A stretch of DNA of 9,094 nucleotides. Source: an uncultured Pseudomonas sp. Its GTDB lineage: Bacteria > Pseudomonadota > Gammaproteobacteria > Pseudomonadales > Pseudomonadaceae. Numbering within the stretch: the first letter of the stretch is position 1; every line of letters begins with the position of its first letter. The translations under genes were made by a program, and so were the position numbers. The stretch spans positions 1 to 9,094 of the forward strand of contig NZ_CAMPHN010000169.1 in assembly GCF_946885885.1 (NCBI RefSeq), read 5' to 3'. A model generated the notes under the pieces. That model worked only from the letters and a program-made list of their open reading frames with translations. It was not told where the DNA came from and made no database searches. Of this stretch, positions 1 through 5,816 are shown piece after piece.

Positions 1-1622
1 TGGTGTATGGCTTGTTCGGCCAGTATTTGCCGGGCGATCTGATGCACCGCGGTTATGCCATCGACCAGCTCGTCAACCAGCTGGCCTTCGGCACCGAAGG
101 GCTGTACGGCACGCCGACTTATGTTTCGGCCACCTATATTTTCCTGTTCATCCTGTTCGGCGCGTTTCTCGAGCAAGCCGGGATGATCAAGCTGTTCACC
201 GATTTCGCCATGGGCCTGTTCGGCCACAAACTCGGTGGCCCGGCCAAGGTGTCGGTGGTGTCCTCGGCGTTGATGGGCACCATTACCGGTTCGGGCGTGG
301 CCAACGTGGTCACCACCGGCCAGTTCACCATTCCGTTGATGAAGCGCTTCGGCTACAAGCCGGCGTTCGCCGGCGGCGTGGAAGCCACCGCGAGCATGGG
401 CAGCCAGATCATGCCGCCGATCATGGGTGCGGTGGCGTTCATCATGGCCGAGACCATCAACGTGCCCTTCTTCGAAGTGGCCAAGGCGGCGTTGGTGCCG
501 GCGTTGCTGTATTTCGGTTCGGTGTTCTGGATGGTTCACCTGGAAGCCAAGCGCGCCAACCTGTGCGGCTTGCCGAAAGACCAATGCCCGAACCCTTGGG
601 CCGCGGTCAAGCAGCGCTGGTACCTGCTGATCCCGCTGTTCATCCTCATCTACCTGTTGTTCTCCGGGCGCACGCCGCTGTTCTCCGGGATGGTCGGCCT
701 GGCGCTGACCGCCATCGTGATTCTCGGCTCGGCGATCATCCTGCAGGTGTCGTCCAAGGTCATGCGCTTCGCTTTCTGGATTGCCCTGGGTGTGCTCTGC
801 GCCGGTTTCTTCCAGCTCGGTATCGGCGTGGTGTTCGGCGTGGTGGCGCTGCTGGTGGCGGTGTGCTGGTTCATCAAGGGCGGCCGCGACACCCTGACCA
901 TCTGTCTGCACGCCCTGGTCGAAGGCGCGCGCCATGCGGTGCCGGTGGGTATCGCCTGCGCCCTGGTCGGGGTGATCATCGGCGTGGTCTCGCTGACCGG
1001 CGTGGCCTCGACCTTTGCCGGTTATATCCTGGCCATCGGCCAGGACAACCTGTTCCTCTCGCTGATCCTCACCATGCTCACCTGCCTGGTGCTGGGCATG
1101 GGTATCCCGACCATTCCCAACTACATCATCACCAGCTCGATCGCCGCGCCGGCGCTGCTGGAGCTGGGCGTGCCGCTGATCGTTTCGCATATGTTCGTGT
1201 TCTATTTCGGCATCATGGCCGACCTTACGCCGCCGGTGGCGCTGGCCTGCTTCGCCGCGGCGCCGATCGCCAAGGAAAGCGGCCTGAAGATCAGCCTGTG
1301 GGCAGTTCGCATCGCGGTGGCCGGGTTTATCGTGCCCTTTATGGCGGTGTACGAGCCGGCGTTGATGTTGCAGGGCGACAGCCTGCTGGCGACCTTCTAT
1401 GTGGTGGGTAAAGCGGCCTTGGCGATTGGCGTTTGGGGGGCGATCTTTACTGGCTTCCTGCAAGCGAAAATGCCCTGGTGGGAGCGCTCGCTCGGCTTCG
1501 CCGCTGGCGCCAGCCTGATTCTGTCGACGCCAATGAGCGATGAAATCGGCTTCGCCCTGTCCGCGATCTTTATCGCTCAGCACTTCTGGCGCGCTCGTCG
1601 CGGCCAGCTGGCAACCGCATGA
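1..1622 (+). CDS. TRAP transporter fused permease (DctQM type, TAXI class), 5'-truncated
   Basis: This is the inner-membrane permease of a tripartite ATP-independent periplasmic transporter, which uses an ion gradient to import a solute delivered by a periplasmic binding protein. The reading frame is open from the left edge (first whole codon at base 3), so the gene starts upstream. About 539 residues are visible. The full 4TM/12TM fusions are usually near 650-700 residues, so the DctQ-like N-terminal part is missing from the window. DctM hallmarks are clear in the visible numbering: GSGVANVVTTG at 96-106, MGSQIMPPIMG at 132-142, GMGIPTIPNYI at 365-375, and FGIMADLTPPVAL at 402-414. Many hydrophobic membrane segments lie between them. 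The stop overlaps the start of the DUF1850 gene by 4 bp. Fused permeases with a DUF1850 neighbour are typical of TAXI-type TRAP systems, so a TAXI binding-protein gene is expected just upstream. The substrate cannot be read from this sequence. Confidence 0.93.
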   Translation, partial: VYGLFGQYLPGDLMHRGYAIDQLVNQLAFGTEGLYGTPTYVSATYIFLFILFGAFLEQAGMIKLFTDFAMGLFGHKLGGPAKVSVVSSALMGTITGSGVANVVTTGQFTIPLMKRFGYKPAFAGGVEATASMGSQIMPPIMGAVAFIMAETINVPFFEVAKAALVPALLYFGSVFWMVHLEAKRANLCGLPKDQCPNPWAAVKQRWYLLIPLFILIYLLFSGRTPLFSGMVGLALTAIVILGSAIILQVSSKVMRFAFWIALGVLCAGFFQLGIGVVFGVVALLVAVCWFIKGGRDTLTICLHALVEGARHAVPVGIACALVGVIIGVVSLTGVASTFAGYILAIGQDNLFLSLILTMLTCLVLGMGIPTIPNYIITSSIAAPALLELGVPLIVSHMFVFYFGIMADLTPPVALACFAAAPIAKESGLKISLWAVRIAVAGFIVPFMAVYEPALMLQGDSLLATFYVVGKAALAIGVWGAIFTGFLQAKMPWWERSLGFAAGASLILSTPMSDEIGFALSAIFIAQHFWRARRGQLATA

Positions 1623-2044
1623 TAGGGCTCTGTATGGGCTTGGCCGGGGCGGTGTGGGCAGAGCTGCCCGTGCCGGCTTTTACCCTGGCCTGGACCCATA
1701 CCATCGAGAAAATACGCTGGGAAGAGGATTACCGCGTCACGCCCGAGGGCTTGTTGCTCGGCGAGGCGCGGGTCAAGGGTTCAGGCGCCGGGATGGAAAT
1801 CCCGGACGGCGCCGAACTGCGTGAGGGCAGCTGGCACTACCGCCGCCAGTTGGCGCCCTTGCAACCGCTGCGCGTGGGGCGAACCCCCGAGGCAGGGGAT
1901 TACCAAGTCTGTTTCGACCAAGGCTGCCATCCGCTCAGCGAATGGCTGGGCCCGCCACAAGCGAGCCAGCCGGCGTTGGAACTCTGGAGCTGTGAGCTGG
2001 GCTCCCCGACCTCCTCCGTGGAGGTCGGCGAGGGCGACGGTTAA
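1619..2044 (+). CDS. DUF1850 domain protein, TRAP-associated
   Basis: A 141-residue protein of the DUF1850 family, which is repeatedly found beside TAXI-type TRAP fused permeases and has no established function. Family features visible are the LAWTHTIEKIRWEE block (residues 23-36), KGSGAGME (53-60) and a C-terminal LELWSC (120-125). Cysteines at 98, 103 and 125 could form a disulfide if the protein is exported. Residues 1-14 are a short hydrophobic stretch ending AVWA, consistent with a clipped or very short signal sequence, but there is no basic residue at its start. The ATG overlaps the permease stop (ATGA) with no good Shine-Dalgarno sequence, so translation probably depends on coupling to the permease. 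I found no better in-frame start in the preceding 57 bp. The last 16 residues are acidic, glycine/serine-rich and partly encoded by a perfect inverted repeat at 2006-2028. An accessory role in TRAP transport is inference from context. Confidence 0.88.
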   Translation: MIGLCMGLAGAVWAELPVPAFTLAWTHTIEKIRWEEDYRVTPEGLLLGEARVKGSGAGMEIPDGAELREGSWHYRRQLAPLQPLRVGRTPEAGDYQVCFDQGCHPLSEWLGPPQASQPALELWSCELGSPTSSVEVGEGDG

Positions 2045-2096
2045 GGCCGCGTCCGCTCCCAGGGCCACAAGCCTTGGTCGTTTTAAAATAGAGGAG

Positions 2097-2134
2097 AACC
2101 CCCAGTTGGCTTTGCCGGTGGGGGTTTTGTTCCT
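2097..2134 (+). terminator. Rho-independent terminator after the TRAP/DUF1850 operon
   Basis: AACCCCCA (2097-2104) pairs with TGGGGGTT (2119-2126). An inner TTGGC/GCCGG helix closes a three-base TTT loop, and one G is bulged. A T-rich tail (TTTTGTTCCTTT) follows. A weaker hairpin just upstream (CCAGGGC 2059-2065 with GCCTTGG 2071-2077, then TCGTTTT) may act as a first, leaky terminator. Confidence 0.85.
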
Positions 2135-2170
2135 TTAGCGTGAAATTCGTTCCGCGCCGTCATCCTTATA

Positions 2171-2192
2171 CCTTTCTCCCGCGGGCGAAAGG
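2171..2192. repeat. 22-bp near-perfect palindrome upstream of the GNAT gene
   Basis: CCTTTC-T-CCCGCGGG-C-GAAAGG is symmetrical except for one T/C pair and is centred about 58 bp before the GNAT start. It could be a protein-binding operator for the acetyltransferase gene or a worn copy of a dispersed Pseudomonas-type palindrome. The sequence alone does not decide between them. No convincing -35/-10 pair was found nearby. Confidence 0.4.
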
Positions 2193-2239
2193 CGGCGTGC
2201 AGAGCATCGAGATATGAACTTAGCAAGGGTCGGCAGTAT

Positions 2240-2743
2240 ATGAGCGACAGCTATACCACCTACTACCTGGATATGTTGTATCCGGAGCAAGTTCGCGCGA
2301 AGTCGTTACCCGACGACTTGCTGATCCTCGAATGCGAGATCAAGCAGTTTCAGCTCAACCGCTTTCTCTACCAACTGGTCGGTGGCCCCTGGCAGTGGAC
2401 CGACAAGCTGAATTGGACCGACCAGCAATGGCAGGCCCTGGTCGAGTCCGACAATCACCGCACCTGGGTGGCTTGGCATAAGGGTGCGATTGTCGGTTAC
2501 TACGAACTGCTCAGGGATGCCCAGGGCGCGGTGGAGATTCTCTATTTCGGTCTGGTCGAGTCCTTCTTCGGCCGCGGTTTCGGCGGCCTGTTGCTGAGCC
2601 ATGCGCTGCAATCGGCCTGGGCTTGGCCGGGCACCCGGCGCGTCTGGGTGCATACCTGCAGCCTCGACCACCCCAGCGCCCTGGCCAACTACCAGGCCCG
2701 CGGTATGCAGATCTACTGCGAGGAAGTGACCCCCATAGGATAA
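2240..2743 (+). CDS. GNAT family N-acetyltransferase
   Basis: A 167-residue cytoplasmic protein with the Gcn5-related acetyltransferase fold, which transfers acetyl from acetyl-CoA to an amine; the acceptor is unknown. The acetyl-CoA pyrophosphate-binding motif A is EILYFGLVESFFGRGFGG (residues 99-116), with the GRGFG loop at 111-115 followed by the helix LLLSHAL. The usual Arg/Gln at the first motif position is Phe110. The preceding strand RTWVAWHKGAIVGYYEL (74-90) and the C-terminal ALANYQARGMQIY (147-159) match the conserved beta4 and motif-B region. The N-terminal half carries a tryptophan-rich stretch (GGPWQWTDKLNW, 48-59) that I associate with a Pseudomonas GNAT subfamily. The start is ATG, with AAGGGT about 9 bp upstream as a fair ribosome-binding site. 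The gene has its own leader after the preceding terminator and looks monocistronic. Confidence 0.9.
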   Translation: MSDSYTTYYLDMLYPEQVRAKSLPDDLLILECEIKQFQLNRFLYQLVGGPWQWTDKLNWTDQQWQALVESDNHRTWVAWHKGAIVGYYELLRDAQGAVEILYFGLVESFFGRGFGGLLLSHALQSAWAWPGTRRVWVHTCSLDHPSALANYQARGMQIYCEEVTPIG

Positions 2744-3188
2744 GGTCGGGTGCATGGCGGCTTGTCCGGGTGTTCATACGCTCGGCTGACCTCCGCGGCC
2801 CGCCCCTATCTGCATCCAACCCGCGCCGCCCGCGCTATCGAGTAGGCGGCTATCTTGCATAGACGGCTATCGTGCGGCTGCCACGGGAATTCGGCTGAAA
2901 GCGATCGATACAAAGCGCGCGCACGCTCTCCCGGCGTCGCGCAGCGCACGCCCAGGAGCAACTCCTGCCGGCTGTCCAGCCCATCGTCGGAACTGCAACA
3001 GGGTCGCATGACGCGAGCCGACCGGCGGCGCCATGACGTTTCTGAAGTGTTGCGCGGCGGTTTTGATACCGGTCGGGCGGCATCTCGGCTGTTAGCCTTT
3101 TCAGTTAGAGCGGAATTGGCCCGGGGTCAGTGGGTATATCCGCCGTTTGCCTACAAGGGCATGTCAACCGAAGCGAGGAGTATTGCAG
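2744..3188. other. 445-bp intergenic region without a recognisable gene
   Basis: No ORF here has a family match, a plausible start and a ribosome-binding site together. Visible structure is limited to a small perfect hairpin, CAGGAG-CAA-CTCCTG (2953-2967, no T-tract), and three copies of GCTATC at 2834, 2849 and 2866, of which the last two lie within the direct repeat CGGCTATC. I see no rho-independent terminator after the GNAT gene and no convincing sigma70 or sigma54 promoter for the BCCT gene, although its promoter should lie here. The length leaves room for a long regulated leader. Confidence 0.6.
3175..3180 (+). promoter_or_regulatory. Ribosome-binding site that fixes the BCCT start
   Basis: GAGGAG ends 8 bp before the ATG at 3189. 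The frame is open further upstream to an ATG at 3147, but that start lacks a comparable site and would add 14 residues unlike the family N-terminus. The 3189 start is preferred. Confidence 0.8.
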
Positions 3189-4826
3189 ATGGCTAACTAT
3201 CCACCCAAGGGCGCGACACCACCCGACAGCATCCCGGCCCCGAGTGGGGCGAGCAACCTGATCGACACCGATTACGTGATCGGCCAGGACAATATCAAGG
3301 GCAGGTTCCTGGATATCCACGGCAAGGTTTTCAGCATCTCCGCGCTGAGTATCATTCTGTTCGTGGTCCTGACCCTGGCCATGCGCAGCGAGGTCGAGCC
3401 ACTGTTCACCGCCATCCGCGGTTGGTTGACCAGCAACCTGGCATGGTTCTTCCTCGGCTCGGCGAACATCTTCGTGCTGCTGTGCCTGGGGTTGATCGTC
3501 TCGCCCTTGGGCAAGGTGCGCTTGGGCGGCAAAGAGGCGAAGGCGGATTACTCCTACACCGGCTGGTTCTCCATGCTGTTCGCCGCCGGCATGGGCATCG
3601 GCCTGATGTTCTACGGGGTGGCCGAGCCGATGTCGCATTTCTCCTCGGCGATGGGCGGTACCAGCGTCGAGAATGGCGTGCGTACTGACTGGGCGCCGCT
3701 GGGCGCCGCGTCCGGCGATGCACAGGCGGCCGCCAGCCTGAGCATGGCCGCCACCATCTTTCACTGGGGTCTGCACCCTTGGGCGGTCTACGCCATCGTG
3801 GCGCTGGCCCTGGCGCTGTTCTCGTTCAACAAGGGCTTGCCGCTGAGCATCCGCTCGATCTTCTACCCGCTTCTCGGTGAGCGGGTCTGGGGTTGGCCGG
3901 GGCATGTGGTGGATATCCTCGCGGTGCTCGCCACCCTGTTCGGCCTGGCCACCTCCCTGGGCTTGGGCGCCCAGCAGGCGGCCGCCGGCCTCGAATACTT
4001 GTTCGACATCAAAGCCAGCGTGACCAGCCAGGTGCTGCTGGTTATCGGCATCACCGTGATCGCCCTGGCGTCGGTGCTGGCCGGCCTGGACAAGGGGGTC
4101 AAGCGCCTGTCGGAAATCAACATGGTGCTGGCGATCCTGTTGCTGCTGTTCATCATCATCGTGGGGCCGACCCTGGCGATCCTCAGCGGCTTCTTCGACA
4201 ACCTGGGTAGTTACCTAGTCAACTTGCCGGCCCTGTCCAACCCGTTCGGCCGCGAAGACGCCAACTTCAGCCAAGGCTGGACCGCGTTCTACTGGGCCTG
4301 GTGGATCAGCTGGTCGCCCTTCGTCGGCATGTTCATCGCCCGGGTCAGCCGCGGCCGCACCGTGCGCGAGTTCCTCGTCGCCGTGCTGCTGGTGCCGTCG
4401 CTGGTCTCGGTGCTGTGGATGACCGCGTTCGGCGGCACTGCCCTGAGCCAGTTCATCGGCGATGGCTTCACCGGGGTGCAGGACGCAGCGCTGGAGCTGA
4501 AGCTGTTCGCCATGCTCGGCGAGCTGCCGCTGACTCAGATCAGCTCCTTCGTCGGCATCATCCTGGTGGTGGTGTTCTTCGTCACCTCGTCGGACTCCGG
4601 CTCCCTGGTGATCGACACCATCACCGCCGGCGGCAAGGTCAACGCGCCGGTACCGCAGCGCGCCTTCTGGGCGATCCTGCAGGGTGTGGTGGCCATTTCC
4701 CTGCTGCTCGGCGGCGGTCTGGTGGCCCTGCAGGCCATGGCGGTCTCCACCGGCTTGCCGTTCACCATCGTCCTGCTCGTGGGCTGTGTGGCGATTATCA
4801 AGGGCTTGATGAGCGAGCCGCGCTAG
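3189..4826 (+). CDS. BCCT family transporter, probably Na+-coupled glycine betaine uptake
   Basis: A 545-residue inner-membrane carrier of the betaine/choline/carnitine transporter family with about 12 membrane segments after a 45-residue polar N-terminus. The glycine stretch GMGIG (134-138) precedes LMFYGVAEP. In BetP the equivalent GMGIG marks Na+-coupled betaine carriers, while choline carriers tend to have Asp at the last position. The aromatic substrate box is intact: W193, W198 and Y201 (HWGLHPWAVY), and the family signature GWTAFYWAWWISWSPFVGMF (363-382) with W371, W372 and W375. TSSDSGS (466-472) matches the Na+-site region. The protein ends about 10 residues after its last membrane segment, so the long C-terminal osmosensing tail of BetP or BetT is absent. 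The gene stands alone behind a long leader and is followed by a strong terminator, convergent with the exonuclease operon. From memory, P. aeruginosa has a similar carrier (betX) near a related nuclease/CBS gene pair. The exact substrate is inference. Confidence 0.92.
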   Translation: MANYPPKGATPPDSIPAPSGASNLIDTDYVIGQDNIKGRFLDIHGKVFSISALSIILFVVLTLAMRSEVEPLFTAIRGWLTSNLAWFFLGSANIFVLLCLGLIVSPLGKVRLGGKEAKADYSYTGWFSMLFAAGMGIGLMFYGVAEPMSHFSSAMGGTSVENGVRTDWAPLGAASGDAQAAASLSMAATIFHWGLHPWAVYAIVALALALFSFNKGLPLSIRSIFYPLLGERVWGWPGHVVDILAVLATLFGLATSLGLGAQQAAAGLEYLFDIKASVTSQVLLVIGITVIALASVLAGLDKGVKRLSEINMVLAILLLLFIIIVGPTLAILSGFFDNLGSYLVNLPALSNPFGREDANFSQGWTAFYWAWWISWSPFVGMFIARVSRGRTVREFLVAVLLVPSLVSVLWMTAFGGTALSQFIGDGFTGVQDAALELKLFAMLGELPLTQISSFVGIILVVVFFVTSSDSGSLVIDTITAGGKVNAPVPQRAFWAILQGVVAISLLLGGGLVALQAMAVSTGLPFTIVLLVGCVAIIKGLMSEPR

Positions 4827-4857
4827 GGCACGCGTCCTCCGTCGCATGGCGAAGCAG

Positions 4858-4905
4858 GGCGCGATCCGGGTAACCAATCCCGGATTGCGCCAAGGCTTAT
4901 CCAGG
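4858..4905. repeat. GC-rich hairpin, REP-like, after the BCCT gene
   Basis: A 13-bp stem (4858-4870 with 4879-4891, one G-T wobble) surrounds an 8-base loop, TAACCAAT. A third partial arm, ATCCAGG (4899-4905), can compete for CCCGGAT (4879-4885) with one mismatch. There is no T-tract, so this is not a classical terminator. CCCGGAT/ATCCGGG arms are typical of dispersed palindromes in Pseudomonas genomes. Its position just after a stop suggests an mRNA-stabilising or REP-type element. Confidence 0.6.
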
Positions 4906-4930
4906 CTACGAGGCTGTCGGGTAACGCAAG

Positions 4931-4954
4931 AACGCGCCTTCGGGCGCGTTTTTT
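4931..4954 (+). terminator. Strong rho-independent terminator of the BCCT gene
   Basis: AACGCGCC (4931-4938) and GGCGCGTT (4943-4950) form a perfect 8-bp stem closed by a TTCG tetraloop. An uninterrupted run of six T follows at 4949-4954. It lies 105 bp after the BCCT stop. Confidence 0.93.
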
Positions 4955-4976
4955 GTGGGCGCTGCATTTTAGTTGT

Positions 4977-5059
4977 GTAGGGTGGATCGGGGCGCGTAGC
5001 TGATGCTTTTTTCATCCACCATCGTCGTCGGTGGATGGGTAAAGCGTCATCCACCCTAC
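4977..5059. repeat. 83-bp palindromic repeat with four GGTGGAT/ATCCACC arms
   Basis: The ends are the perfect 11-bp inverted repeat GTAGGGTGGAT (4977-4987) and ATCCACCCTAC (5049-5059). Two further arms lie inside: CATCCACC (5013-5020) and GGTGGATG (5030-5037). They pair with each other as an 8-bp stem or with the outer arms as two side-by-side hairpins. This is the architecture of a REP doublet. Arms of the GTAGGGTGGAT type are common in Pseudomonas intergenic DNA. It sits between convergent genes, and its left end resembles that of the element at 7866-7945. Confidence 0.8.
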
Positions 5060-5064
5060 GATGC

Positions 5065-5094
5065 CGCAGACCTTGCACATATATAGGGTCTGCG
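5065..5094. other. Hairpin immediately after the exonuclease stop
   Basis: CGCAGACC (5065-5072) and GGTCTGCG (5087-5094) form a perfect 8-bp stem around a 14-base AT-rich loop, 2 bp beyond the exonuclease stop on the minus strand. No T-tract follows in the minus direction. It may slow 3' decay of the minus-strand transcript or act with the adjacent palindrome rather than as an intrinsic terminator. Confidence 0.45.
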
Positions 5095-5096
5095 CC

Positions 5097-5816
5097 TCAA
5101 TTCCACAGATCGCCCACCGCGGTGTTCGGCGGATAGTGCGTGGCGGTCTGCGCCTGGAGCAACTCCGCGGTCGCCAGGGCATCGGTCAGGGCATGGTGCG
5201 CTTGGTACAGCGGCAGGCCGTAGCGCAGGCGGCTGTCGGCCAGGCGGATCGATACCGACGGCTTACCGAACAGTTGGCGGAGCCAGCCGGGTTGGCGCTT
5301 GCGCGGATGCAGGCGGGCTTCCAGCTGCATGGTGTCGATCACCGGGAATTGCAGCCCTTCACCGAGCAAACGACGCATCGCCTGGTCGAGAAAACCGCGC
5401 TCGATAGGGCGGTAGTGCACCACCATGATCTTGCCGGCCATGGCCGTCAGCAGTTGTTCGAGCACAGTGTCCAGGCCCGGTGCGTCGCTGATGTCCGAGT
5501 GGGTGATGTGGTGGAAGGTGACCGACTGGCTGCTCAGTTCGCCCGCCGGCTTGACCACCCAGTAGCGCGCGTCGCGGCAGCGAATGCGGCGCAGGTCGAA
5601 GGGCACCAGGCCGATACTGACGATCGAGTCGCGGCTGCTGTCCAGCCCTGTAGTCTCGACATCCAGGGCCAGCAGCGGTGCCTGCTCCAGCGGGGTGTCG
5701 GGGCTTACCGTGCCGGCCTGGTAGAAGCGTACCAGGCGCGGGTCGCGGGCGGCCTGCGCCAGTTTTGCGAAAAGCGCGGGCCAGTGGGGCGGCGCGTCGG
5801 TGCTGTGGCGTTTCAT
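5097..5816 (-). CDS. DnaQ-like (DEDDh) 3'-5' exonuclease
   Basis: A 239-residue cytoplasmic protein with an RNase-T/DNA polymerase III epsilon-type exonuclease domain, expected to remove nucleotides from 3' ends using two metal ions. Exo I is LALDVETTGLD (49-59), with D52 and E54. Exo II is VVHYRPIERGFLD (132-144), where the usual Asp is Glu139. Exo III is HHALTDA (207-213), with H207 and D212 in the H-x-A-x-x-D pattern. A segment of about 45 residues precedes the domain, and the C-terminus (LWN) comes shortly after it, so there is no polymerase or other added domain. The ATG overlaps the upstream DUF294 stop by 4 bp (ATGA), so the two are translationally coupled in one operon. Nucleic-acid substrate and cellular role are unknown. 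It is distinct from the replicative epsilon subunit because of its length and context. The paired DUF294-exonuclease arrangement recurs in gammaproteobacteria (established pattern, from memory). Confidence 0.9.
   Translation of the reverse strand: MKRHSTDAPPHWPALFAKLAQAARDPRLVRFYQAGTVSPDTPLEQAPLLALDVETTGLDSSRDSIVSIGLVPFDLRRIRCRDARYWVVKPAGELSSQSVTFHHITHSDISDAPGLDTVLEQLLTAMAGKIMVVHYRPIERGFLDQAMRRLLGEGLQFPVIDTMQLEARLHPRKRQPGWLRQLFGKPSVSIRLADSRLRYGLPLYQAHHALTDALATAELLQAQTATHYPPNTAVGDLWN

Noticed and set aside
2166..2171. Possible -10 (TTATAC) for the GNAT gene
   Set aside because: No -35-like hexamer at 15-19 bp upstream, and it is too far from the start to be convincing alone.
3063..3068. TTGATA as a -35 for the BCCT gene
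   Set aside because: The hexamer at 17-bp spacing is CGGCTG, not a -10. No sigma54 GG-N10-GC pair nearby either.
2855..3196. 113-residue plus-strand ORF in the 445-bp gap
   Set aside because: No ribosome-binding site, Arg/Ser-rich composition without any family pattern, and it overlaps the BCCT start. Kept as unexplained intergenic DNA.
3105..3905. 266-residue minus-strand ORF opposite the BCCT gene start
   Set aside because: It is rich in Gln, His, Arg and Asp, as expected for the antisense of a GC-rich membrane-protein gene. It has no family resemblance and lies opposite a well-supported gene.
4215..5078. 287-residue minus-strand ORF opposite the BCCT 3' half
   Set aside because: Antisense composition artefact that runs through a terminator and a palindromic repeat; no motif.
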